Shown here in pieces: positions 8,125 through 14,757 of a stretch of 23,916 bases of DNA (position 1 is the first letter of the stretch; the number at the start of each line of letters is the position of its first letter). The stretch comes from Treponema sp. GTDB lineage: Bacteria > Spirochaetota > Spirochaetia > Treponematales > Treponemataceae. Position numbers and translations under genes: made by a program. Location of the stretch: contig JAFZWX010000193.1 of the NCBI GenBank assembly GCA_017617145.1, positions 1 through 23,916 of the forward strand, written 5' to 3'. The notes beneath the pieces are model-generated. The model was not told the DNA's origin. It made no database searches and saw only the letters and a program-made list of their open reading frames with translations.

Positions 8125-8133
8125 TATATAAAC

Positions 8134-9525
8134 TTATTCTTTGTCAATATCCTTTTTTTTGCTTTTTATACTCATAACCCCAACAAGAATCAGGTAGTAC
8201 ACCGCCAGCAATCCCAGAACAATGAATGTTGATGCCGTAGATTTTGGAGCCATACTGATTAAAATAAGCATTGGCGCACCAAACGCAATTGCTACACCAC
8301 TTCCGCTTACGAGATTATTTGCTGCAGGGGTTTTAAAGTCGGGGTCAATTTCGCGAACAAGAAGAATGCCTGAGCTTATTGTACCGGTCATCATACCAAA
8401 CATTGAAAGAAATCCTTCTTCTTCATATCCTTTATATATTCGTTTGCAGAAGAATTTAAGATGGAAGAAGGTTGCTATACCGCCAAGAATGCAAGTAAGG
8501 GCAAACGGTATCCATAAGCCTTTCAAATCTTCAAAATCAATGGAAGCAATTCCACAAATAATCATAACATCAAAGAAAAGCCCGGAAATGCGGCTTAAAA
8601 GATAATTATTATGATACTGCATTCTCATCAATCGGATTTTACGGAACTTTGTCAAAAGCTTTTGAGTAAGAACAGCAAACAATGAACCAAAAATAAAGTT
8701 AAATCCCCAGAAAATCGGAGAGAGTGCATTTGCAGCTCCTGGTGCAAATTTTGCAAGCAAGGTTGTTACTCCCCACAAGACAAAGAATGTAAATACATAG
8801 ACCAGAACAATGAGCGCAACCTGAATTGAAAAGCGGTCGATTGATTGAGATATAGGCATTTCACCTTCATCCTGAAATGTATCTAGTGTAACAAGGCCTG
8901 CCTCTTCTTCTGCATTTTTTCGTTCAAACTTTCCGCGTCGTGACTGAACATTTAGATAGATTACTCCAATTGTACAGGCAACTAAAAATCCTGTTGCAGC
9001 AATTGCAAGCGCGTAAGATTTTCCACCTGCAAATCCAAGTGCTTCATAACTTGAGCCGATATTGTTTGCTTGTCCCGGGCCCTGACCAAAGCCCATAGGA
9101 AGAAGGATTCCTGCTGCCTTAAACATGTCGGGCTTAAAGGTATAAGCAAGACCAAGAGAAACAAGAAGACCAACAATACCCTGTATCATATAGGAGCTTA
9201 CAATCATAGCGCCACTGTTTACAGCGGTCCTTACACCCCCACCCTGTGAAAAATCATTTTTTGTTACACGCAAAGACATTGCTATAAAACCTAATGCAAT
9301 TCCATGATAAGTAAGAGCATCTAAAAGCCCCGCATTTATTTCGAGCAGGCCCGTGTACTTAAAGCCAAGCAGCAGAAAACCAGCAAGAACAGAAGTTGGC
9401 ATAAGCGTCTTTTTTACAAAAGGGACTTTAAGTCTTAAAATGTTTGAAATAAGCACAAGCAGTGCAATTATTCCCAACTGCACTACCGGGCTCCACAATG
9501 CAAGGTTTTCTGCTGAATAGTTCAT
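8134..9525 (-). CDS. GltS-like sodium/glutamate symporter family protein
   Basis: A 463-aa integral membrane protein with about ten to twelve hydrophobic segments in two similar halves. The first half carries the glycine-rich loop MGFGQGPGQANNIG (about 143-157), the second the matching FGMMTGTISSGILLVREIDPDF near residue 370. This inverted pair of Gly-rich re-entrant loops is typical of the GltS (ESS) family of Na+-coupled glutamate carriers. At 463 aa it is longer than E. coli GltS (401 aa), with an extra charged cytoplasmic stretch (about 190-225). Substrate may be glutamate or another dicarboxylate or amino acid; the sequence does not settle this. Its ATG overlaps the upstream acyltransferase stop (ATGA), with GGAG inside the upstream gene, so the two are translationally coupled. 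Confidence 0.8.
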   Translation of the reverse strand: MNYSAENLALWSPVVQLGIIALLVLISNILRLKVPFVKKTLMPTSVLAGFLLLGFKYTGLLEINAGLLDALTYHGIALGFIAMSLRVTKNDFSQGGGVRTAVNSGAMIVSSYMIQGIVGLLVSLGLAYTFKPDMFKAAGILLPMGFGQGPGQANNIGSSYEALGFAGGKSYALAIAATGFLVACTIGVIYLNVQSRRGKFERKNAEEEAGLVTLDTFQDEGEMPISQSIDRFSIQVALIVLVYVFTFFVLWGVTTLLAKFAPGAANALSPIFWGFNFIFGSLFAVLTQKLLTKFRKIRLMRMQYHNNYLLSRISGLFFDVMIICGIASIDFEDLKGLWIPFALTCILGGIATFFHLKFFCKRIYKGYEEEGFLSMFGMMTGTISSGILLVREIDPDFKTPAANNLVSGSGVAIAFGAPMLILISMAPKSTASTFIVLGLLAVYYLILVGVMSIKSKKKDIDKE

Positions 9526-10724
9526 AATTTACTCCATATTGATATATATTTCCGCGCGTTTAGCGGGGATTTTTCCTGGATTGGTTTTATTTCGTAGTGA
9601 ATTCCTGAAGTATCACTAAAGACAAATCCGTTACGGCTGTAAACAGACATGTCGGGAATATTGCTTAATGGGAGGGAGATGACTTCTCCTTCTTCAGGAA
9701 CAAATTCAAAACGATTTTTGTACAAAGCCATTTTTCCATTTCCCAGATTTTTTTCATTATGATTTGCATCTACAAGTTTTAGTGAAACATTGGAATCGTC
9801 AAAAAAAGGAATCGAATCACTTTGTACAGAGTCGGCAAGTTTCTGGAAATATTCTTCCTGTAAATCTTCCCACTCTTTTGTATTTGTTACACCAAATGCT
9901 GGATCAAAATTACCGTACACATCAAACTCTGTTTCATTGCCGCAAAAGGTACACATAACCTTATTTCCACTTGAAGTTATTTTTCCAAGAGTACGACAGC
10001 GGGGACAAACACAAAAAGCACATTCAATTCCAAAAGCCCGATTTTTACCTTTAAATGCAACAGGCTTTTGGGCTTGCCGTTCATAAGCATCTTCGTGAAT
10101 ATCTTTTTCTATAACTTCGTTTATCTGTTCTACAGACATCTGTTGAAGCTGCTGTGGATTGTAAACATTTACTACCTGACCAAAGGTTCGTCCATGTCGC
10201 ACTCCAAAACCCCAGCGAGGATTAGCAAGATATCCTCCCTCTATGCGATACGTAACCAGAGAAGCCCCGCAGATTTTTGCAAGCTTTCCGGTTGCTTCAG
10301 GAACAGGAAAATTTCTGCCATCAAAGGAACGGTTTCCTTCGGCAAAAAGGCATACATTGTAACCGTTTTTAAGTCTGCGGATAATTTTCATGACAGTAAG
10401 TGTGTCTGAAGAGCCTTTCATTTTTGCGATTGGTTCAAAAGCCCACAAAAGCAGCCGCGATACCCAGCCCTTGCGGTAAACATGCTCGCTTGCAACAAAA
10501 TACATTTGTTTACGAAAACTCATACCAACAAGAACGCAGTCGAGCACAGTTGTATGATTTGCAATAACAAGATAAGGACCTTCAATTGCAGGAGCCTTTT
10601 TGCAATTATAAGAATACTTTAACTTAAAGAAAGGAACTGTAAAATACCAGAAAAAATTCCAGACTCGCTGATGTCGTCTGTGTGCGGCAATTTCCTTTTT
10701 GTCTGATAAAACTTTTTGCTCCAT
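9522..10724 (-). CDS. PlsC-like acyltransferase with C-terminal zinc ribbon
   Basis: A glycerophospholipid-type acyltransferase (1-acyl-glycerol-3-phosphate acyltransferase family) that would move an acyl chain onto a lysophospholipid or related acceptor at the membrane. Seen: hydrophobic N-terminal segment (about 21-35), catalytic HTTVLD motif (His57...Asp62), substrate-binding FAEGNRS (127-133). The plain PlsC domain ends near residue 215. The remaining ~185 residues are unusual: a zinc ribbon with CPRC (240-243) and CTFC (258-261), an acidic helical linker, and a beta-rich end (about 310-400) that could be a PH-like fold. The start ATG has no ribosome site and lies six bases after an extended -10, so translation is probably leaderless. 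Forms an operon with the gltS-like gene. Confidence 0.8.
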   Translation of the reverse strand: MEQKVLSDKKEIAAHRRHQRVWNFFWYFTVPFFKLKYSYNCKKAPAIEGPYLVIANHTTVLDCVLVGMSFRKQMYFVASEHVYRKGWVSRLLLWAFEPIAKMKGSSDTLTVMKIIRRLKNGYNVCLFAEGNRSFDGRNFPVPEATGKLAKICGASLVTYRIEGGYLANPRWGFGVRHGRTFGQVVNVYNPQQLQQMSVEQINEVIEKDIHEDAYERQAQKPVAFKGKNRAFGIECAFCVCPRCRTLGKITSSGNKVMCTFCGNETEFDVYGNFDPAFGVTNTKEWEDLQEEYFQKLADSVQSDSIPFFDDSNVSLKLVDANHNEKNLGNGKMALYKNRFEFVPEEGEVISLPLSNIPDMSVYSRNGFVFSDTSGIHYEIKPIQEKSPLNARKYISIWSKL

Positions 10725-10730
10725 TGTTTT

Positions 10731-10758
10731 ATTATAACATGTAATTATTGATTTTGAA
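10731..10758 (-). promoter_or_regulatory. Extended -10 promoter for plsC-like gene, probably leaderless
   Basis: Minus strand: TTCAAA (10758-10753), 16-base spacer, then TGT-TATAAT with the perfect -10 hexamer at 10736-10731. The TG one base before the hexamer makes it an extended -10, which compensates for the weak -35. The gene's ATG begins seven bases past the hexamer, where transcription would be expected to start. Confidence 0.65.
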
Positions 10759-10780
10759 ATAAAATGTTGTTTTTAAAAAA

Positions 10781-10807
10781 GATTACCGGGTCAAGCCCGG
10801 TAATGAC
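10781..10807. repeat. Single REP-like palindrome
   Basis: A 27-base unit identical to 4722-4748: 9-bp stem ATTACCGGG/CCCGGTAAT, loop TCAAG, ending in AATGAC. It sits alone between the plsC-like promoter and the lplA terminator. Confidence 0.8.
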
Positions 10808-10818
10808 AATTTCTGATT

Positions 10819-10964
10819 GTGGTTGAGCTTTTAATAGGCATAAAAAAAAATGCCGGGTACGGAGTGAAAACTGTCTTCGGTCAACTTCCTTCTGTTGACC
10901 AAAGACAGTTTCCACGGGAGTACCCGACATTTTTTTCCATGATAGTTTAGATTAGCTCAACCAC
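10819..10964. repeat. Nested three-layer inverted repeat 3' of lplA
   Basis: Outer arms of 11 bp, GTGGTTGAGCT (10819-10829) and its exact complement (10954-10964), enclose the long terminator hairpin at 10842-10936. The overall shape is MITE-like. No target-site duplication is visible at the edges, and the outer arms may only extend the hairpin. Confidence 0.6.
10842..10936 (-). terminator. Long bidirectional terminator hairpin H3 of the lpl operon
   Basis: Outer stem 10844-10860 with 10920-10936 (17 bp, one C-A on plus), an internal loop of 7 and 8 bases, inner stem 10868-10885 with 10894-10911 (18 bp, one C-A), and an 8-base loop reading AGAAGGAA on the minus strand. Minus-strand RNA ends in nine U; the plus strand has seven T. 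Both imperfect pairs become G-U in minus-strand RNA, the direction of lplA transcription. The loop and its flanks (AAC-AG..AAGGAA-GTT) resemble H1 and H2 with six loop bases missing. Confidence 0.85.
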
Positions 10965-10975
10965 CATAAGAAGTG

Positions 10976-12682
10976 TTATTTAGCGGCCAATTTAGCATTA
11001 ACTTCGATTGTGTGTTTTTCAACATCGAACTTGTAGAGGTCGTCGAAACCGAAGCCCTTTACTTCTGCAGACATTTCATCCCACATCTTGTCGAATTCTG
11101 CATCGTCCTTAGCAAAAATCATACGCCAAGAAGCATCACATACAGACTTGTTAACACTGTTGCGGATTACAGAAATATCTGGTGAGTCAGAAGGAAGTGC
11201 AACAGAAACTGATGGGCTAACAACAATCTTGCCGTTCTTTGTCATCCAGTTTGTAGCATCTGTAGCATCAAACTTCTTTTCCCAGTCTTTTCTCATCTGA
11301 GTCATGTTCTTCTCTTTGTAAGAAGACCAGTACTGTGCAGAATAGATTTCGCCTGTGATTGGGTTTGTACACATAGAGTTAACAATCCACTGGTTGATAG
11401 CGTTGTAACCATCGCTGTATCCACCGCCACCAAATTCTGCAGGAACAGGAAGGTTGTCCATAAGAGCGTTATCGTTCATCTGTTCGAACTTACCGTTAGA
11501 AAGTACCTTATAGTTAAAGCCTTCAAGACCACAATGCTGGATTGTAGCTCCCTCTGGAGAAGCATACCAGTCAAGGAACTTCATGATGCGGTCATATTTA
11601 GCATCGTCAACTTTTGAGCCTACACCAAATACACGTCCGCTTCCGTAGTAAGCATCTGAGTCTGTGTAGTAGTTCTGATCATTAACAGGAATAAAGCAGA
11701 ATGCAGTTCCGTTTGCAAGACGATCAGATGTATTCCAGAAACCAATTTCCCATGTGTACCAGATAAAGTCAATCTGTCCATTAGAAATCTTTGCACATAC
11801 AGAGTTCCAGTCCTGTGTTCCAGAATCTGGATCAACTACCTTGAGTCTGTAAGCATCGTTCAAGAATTTGAGCATCTTATAGTATGTACCAGTTTTTTCT
11901 GTAAGTGGGTAGAAAGTTTTTCCGTCTGATTTAAGGATTGCAGAACCCTTAATTTTTTCACCATACCAGGTTGTGAGCTGTACAACGTTGGCAATACCAA
12001 TCATACCGTCACCACCATCCCAGTCTGGCCACAATGAAAGTGGATAAGCTGGGTCCCCATTATCGTTTGTTGGGTGAACCTTGCGGAGTTCTACGAATGC
12101 TTTCAAAAGGTCATCAAGACTGTTAAGTTCTGGTGCACCAATCTTGTTATACAAATCCCAGCGGAGCTGTGGAAGAGAGTAAATTCTTTCCTGTGTACAA
12201 GAAGTTGGAGAAGTATCCATCATTTCTGTTGGAATACCATAGTATTTTCCAGCAGAGTTTCCTGGAAGACCTGTGTTCAAAGCCTTAATCTGCTTGTCAA
12301 ATTTCATAAGGTTAGAGCAGCCTGTAATTTTATCGCTGATATCCTTAATCAAACCGGCTTCAAGACAATCCTGGAATTGTGTTGATTCAAGAAGAACAAT
12401 GTCGCCAAGGTTTCCAGAGCTTGCACGGAGCTGATAAATAGAATCACCTGCAACCTGTGGAGCAATGATGTTAAGTTCAATGTTGAATTTGTCTTTTACT
12501 ACCTTTGCGAACCATCCTGTCTGCATACCCTGATAGTTTGCAGCAACGTCGAAAATTTCAAGAGTTATTGGTGCATTGTCATCAACAGCTTTTGAAGCCT
12601 TTTTTCCGTTTCCACAACTGCACAATAAAGCAGCGGAAACAACCATCATAGTGATAATAGAAATAATCTTTCCCTTTTTCAC
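10976..12682 (-). CDS. lplA: Extracellular sugar-binding lipoprotein (LplA-type)
   Basis: Substrate-binding component of an ABC importer of the oligosaccharide type. The 568-aa precursor starts MKKGKIISIITMMVVSAALLCSC, a lipoprotein signal with Cys23 as the lipidated residue (lipobox L-C-S-C). The mature protein fits the large (about 500-570 aa) LplA/YtcQ group of family-1 solute-binding proteins: DIVLLESTQFQDCLEAGLIKDISD near residue 95-120 and many aromatic residues in the central part (WPDWDGGDG, FIWYTWEIGFWN) suited to stacking on sugars. The ligand cannot be named. Start is GTG with AAGGAGG seven bases upstream. It is the last gene of lplB-lplC-lplA, 28 bp after lplC, and ends at terminator H3. 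No ATPase gene is nearby; this transporter class commonly uses a shared MsmX/UgpC-like ATPase. Confidence 0.88.
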   Translation of the reverse strand: MKKGKIISIITMMVVSAALLCSCGNGKKASKAVDDNAPITLEIFDVAANYQGMQTGWFAKVVKDKFNIELNIIAPQVAGDSIYQLRASSGNLGDIVLLESTQFQDCLEAGLIKDISDKITGCSNLMKFDKQIKALNTGLPGNSAGKYYGIPTEMMDTSPTSCTQERIYSLPQLRWDLYNKIGAPELNSLDDLLKAFVELRKVHPTNDNGDPAYPLSLWPDWDGGDGMIGIANVVQLTTWYGEKIKGSAILKSDGKTFYPLTEKTGTYYKMLKFLNDAYRLKVVDPDSGTQDWNSVCAKISNGQIDFIWYTWEIGFWNTSDRLANGTAFCFIPVNDQNYYTDSDAYYGSGRVFGVGSKVDDAKYDRIMKFLDWYASPEGATIQHCGLEGFNYKVLSNGKFEQMNDNALMDNLPVPAEFGGGGYSDGYNAINQWIVNSMCTNPITGEIYSAQYWSSYKEKNMTQMRKDWEKKFDATDATNWMTKNGKIVVSPSVSVALPSDSPDISVIRNSVNKSVCDASWRMIFAKDDAEFDKMWDEMSAEVKGFGFDDLYKFDVEKHTIEVNAKLAAK

Positions 12683-12710
12683 TTTGATTCCTCCTTATTT
12701 TTTTTATATA

Positions 12711-13619
12711 TCAACCTTTTACCGCGCCAATCATAATTCCCTTTGTAAAGTAACGCTGGAAAATAGGATAAACGCAGATAATTGGAAGAACTACAATTAC
12801 AGAAACAGTCATTCGGATTGAAGTAGCTGTCTGGGCATGTGCAAGACTAGCCGCCATTGCAGCAGCCGAAGTACTGTTATTTACAAGCGCCTTTAGAGAG
12901 CTTGCCTGATTTATATACTGATACAATGTGAACTGCAAAGTATAAAGCTTTGGATCTGTTACAAGAAGCAAAGTATCCTGGAAGGAGTTCCATTGAGCAA
13001 CAGACGCAAAAATAGCGACAGTTGCAATAATTGGTTTAATTACAGGAATAATAATGCGGAAGAAAATTTGAAGCGTACCTGCACCATCAATTACCGCCGC
13101 TTCTTCAAGCTCCTTTGGAATGCTTTCGACAAATGTCTTACACAAAACAATGTAGAACGGTTGAACTGCAACAGGAAAAATATAGGCCCAGAAATTATTT
13201 GTAAGATGCAGGTTTCGCATTGTAATAAACCATGGAATAATACCTGCATTAAAGTACATTGTTGCAACTACAAAACGATACCAGAACTTTCTCTTCCATA
13301 AAGTTTCTTTTGTAAACATATATCCAAGAAAGCCCGAAACAATTACAGTAAAAATTGTTCCTATCACTGTACGGAGAATTGAAACCTTAAAGGAATTTAC
13401 AAGACCGCTAATCTTCATAACCTGTGCATAGTTACTCAAGTGAAATTTAAGAGGAACAATAAGAACCTTTCCTCTTTCGCTCAAGTCATTTGCACTTACA
13501 GAGTTAATAAGAATATAATAGAAAGGATAAAAGCAGACAAAAGCAAAGAACGTATAAATGATATAAGTTGCAATTGCGATAATATAATCTTCTGCTGTCT
13601 TTTTATGTAAATTTGCCAT
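12711..13619 (-). CDS. lplC: Sugar ABC transporter permease, LplC-type
   Basis: One of the two membrane subunits of the importer. The 302-aa protein has six predicted membrane segments and the cytoplasmic EAA loop contacting the ATPase, ELEEAAVIDGAGTLQIFFRIIIPVIKP (about 172-197). The ending YFTKGIMIGAVKG is typical of LplC/YtcP-type permeases (CUT1 MalG side). Start ATG 13619 has GGGGAGG six bases upstream; it lies 12 bp after the lplB stop. Works with the LplB-type permease and the lipoprotein encoded next to it. Confidence 0.9.
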   Translation of the reverse strand: MANLHKKTAEDYIIAIATYIIYTFFAFVCFYPFYYILINSVSANDLSERGKVLIVPLKFHLSNYAQVMKISGLVNSFKVSILRTVIGTIFTVIVSGFLGYMFTKETLWKRKFWYRFVVATMYFNAGIIPWFITMRNLHLTNNFWAYIFPVAVQPFYIVLCKTFVESIPKELEEAAVIDGAGTLQIFFRIIIPVIKPIIATVAIFASVAQWNSFQDTLLLVTDPKLYTLQFTLYQYINQASSLKALVNNSTSAAAMAASLAHAQTATSIRMTVSVIVVLPIICVYPIFQRYFTKGIMIGAVKG

Positions 13620-13631
13620 TTCTATCCTCCC

Positions 13632-14558
13632 CTATATAAGTGTTTCGCCACGAAGCTTTTTAGAAACGGCATTTGTAGCCCACAGTAAAATGATGCTTAC
13701 AAAAGTTTTTAACATACTGATTGCGGTAGAAAGCGAATATCCGCCGGAACCCATCGCCAGGTTGTATACATACAAATCAAGAACTTCGATTTTTGCTTTA
13801 TTAAATGAGTTTGCAAATACAAAGTACTGCTCCATTCCGTTTGAAAGGAAGTTTGCAAGACTCATCATAACAAGAACAAAATATGTAGGAAGAATGCTTG
13901 GAATTGTAATGTGCCAGATTCTCTGCATGCGCGAAGCACCGTCAATCATTGCTGCTTCCATAAGGGAATCGTCAATACTGGTAATAGCAGCAATATACAT
14001 AATGGCAGCCCAACCGGCATTTTTCCAGGTAAGCCATAGCCACTGCTTAAACCAGATATGTGTGGTAGACTGCAGGAACATTATAGGCTCTTCAGTCACA
14101 CCCATTCTCATAAGAATACTGTTTATGGCACCTGTACTATTGAAAACGCTGTAGGCAATTGCATAAACCAAAACCCAGCTTATAAAATTAGGGAGAGTTG
14201 TAACAGTCTGAACAAATTTTTTGAATGGTACCGACTGTATTTCGTTTAAGAATACAGCAAATATCATAGGGAACCATGAGAAGAACAAACTCAAACCACT
14301 CATGGCAAAAGTATTTGTCAAAACCTGCATAAGTTTTTTGAGTTTTATAGGATTTTCTACCATTGAAACAAACCATTTGAATCCTACAAATTTATCCCAG
14401 GAAAGAGGAAAAGGCGGCTTATAGTCAAAAAATGCATAAACCCATCCATAAAGTGGATAATAGGAAAAAATAAGAATAAGAAGAAGGAACGGTACTATTA
14501 AAAGAAAATCTGTAACCGCCTGCTTTTTCTTCTGACTTTTAAACTTCAACTGGCGCAT
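13632..14558 (-). CDS. lplB: Sugar ABC transporter permease, LplB-type
   Basis: First gene of the operon and partner permease (CUT1 MalF side). About six membrane segments begin after a basic N-terminus; YYPLYGWVYAFFDYKP is characteristic of the LplB/YteP group, and the EAA loop reads LMEAAMIDGASRMQRIWHITIPSILP (about 200-226). It ends KKLRGETLI. I place the start at ATG 14558 (308 aa) because AGAAGG lies five bases upstream; a GTG two codons earlier (14564) falls inside that ribosome site. The leader of about 100 bases carries two LacI-type operators behind a consensus promoter. Confidence 0.9.
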   Translation of the reverse strand: MRQLKFKSQKKKQAVTDFLLIVPFLLLILIFSYYPLYGWVYAFFDYKPPFPLSWDKFVGFKWFVSMVENPIKLKKLMQVLTNTFAMSGLSLFFSWFPMIFAVFLNEIQSVPFKKFVQTVTTLPNFISWVLVYAIAYSVFNSTGAINSILMRMGVTEEPIMFLQSTTHIWFKQWLWLTWKNAGWAAIMYIAAITSIDDSLMEAAMIDGASRMQRIWHITIPSILPTYFVLVMMSLANFLSNGMEQYFVFANSFNKAKIEVLDLYVYNLAMGSGGYSLSTAISMLKTFVSIILLWATNAVSKKLRGETLI

Positions 14559-14578
14559 ACTCACCTTCTATTAACTTT

Positions 14579-14598
14579 TTAGTAAATCGTTTAACTAA
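14579..14598 (-). promoter_or_regulatory. LacI-type operator O2 of the lpl operon
   Basis: A 20-bp imperfect palindrome, TTAGTTAAAC|GATTTACTAA on the minus strand, with the central CG typical of LacI-family operators. Half-sites agree at 8 of 10 positions. It lies just upstream of the lplB ribosome site. Confidence 0.65.
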
Positions 14599-14640
14599 CT
14601 CTCCAATAAAATACCTTTCACTACCCGATAGTATTTCGTT

Positions 14641-14660
14641 TTAGTAAAAGGTTTAACTAA
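14641..14660 (-). promoter_or_regulatory. LacI-type operator O1 at the transcription start
   Basis: TTAGTTAAAC|CTTTTACTAA on the minus strand shares 18 of 20 bases with O2 and sits 62 bp away centre to centre, close to six helical turns. It begins four bases after the -10 hexamer, so a bound repressor would block initiation, possibly with looping to O2. Confidence 0.7.
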
Positions 14661-14664
14661 TAAA

Positions 14665-14692
14665 ATTATACCACGACTTTTTGAGATGTCAA
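14665..14692 (-). promoter_or_regulatory. Consensus promoter of the lplB-lplC-lplA operon
   Basis: Minus strand: TTGACA (14692-14687), 16-base spacer, TATAAT (14670-14665). Both hexamers are perfect. Such a strong promoter fits tight control by the two overlapping or downstream operators. Confidence 0.85.
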
Positions 14693-14710
14693 ATGATTTT
14701 TATTTATTTA

Positions 14711-14739
14711 TTGAAAATCCTTTTTTCCTAATGTAAAAT
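14711..14739 (+). promoter_or_regulatory. Promoter of the chemoreceptor gene
   Basis: TTGAAA (14711-14716), 17-base spacer, TAAAAT (14734-14739), five of six matches each. The start codon is 18 bases further with AGAGG before it. The -35 lies 18 bp from the -35 of the divergent lpl promoter, so the two are back to back. Confidence 0.7.
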
Positions 14740-14757
14740 AAATAATCAGAGGTAAAT

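Larger units (their letters stand above)
7747..8133. other. 387-bp gene-free region between gltS-like and sigma factor genes
   Basis: Read in the minus direction from the gltS-like stop it holds: long hairpin H2 (8124-8051), long hairpin H1 (8024-7959), an AT-rich stretch with no signal I can name (7958-7867), an intrinsic terminator (7866-7826), the sigma-54 promoter (7800-7784), and the leader with GGAGG. Small open frames crossing the hairpins exist on both strands but look like by-products of the palindromes. Confidence 0.7.

Noticed and set aside
7887..8232. Several 60-75 codon open frames on both strands across the H1/H2 hairpins
   Set aside because: They exist because palindromes read open both ways; they lack ribosome sites and family features.
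14558..14564. GTG 14564 as the lplB start
   Set aside because: It overlaps the AGAAGG ribosome site; ATG 14558 has correct spacing.
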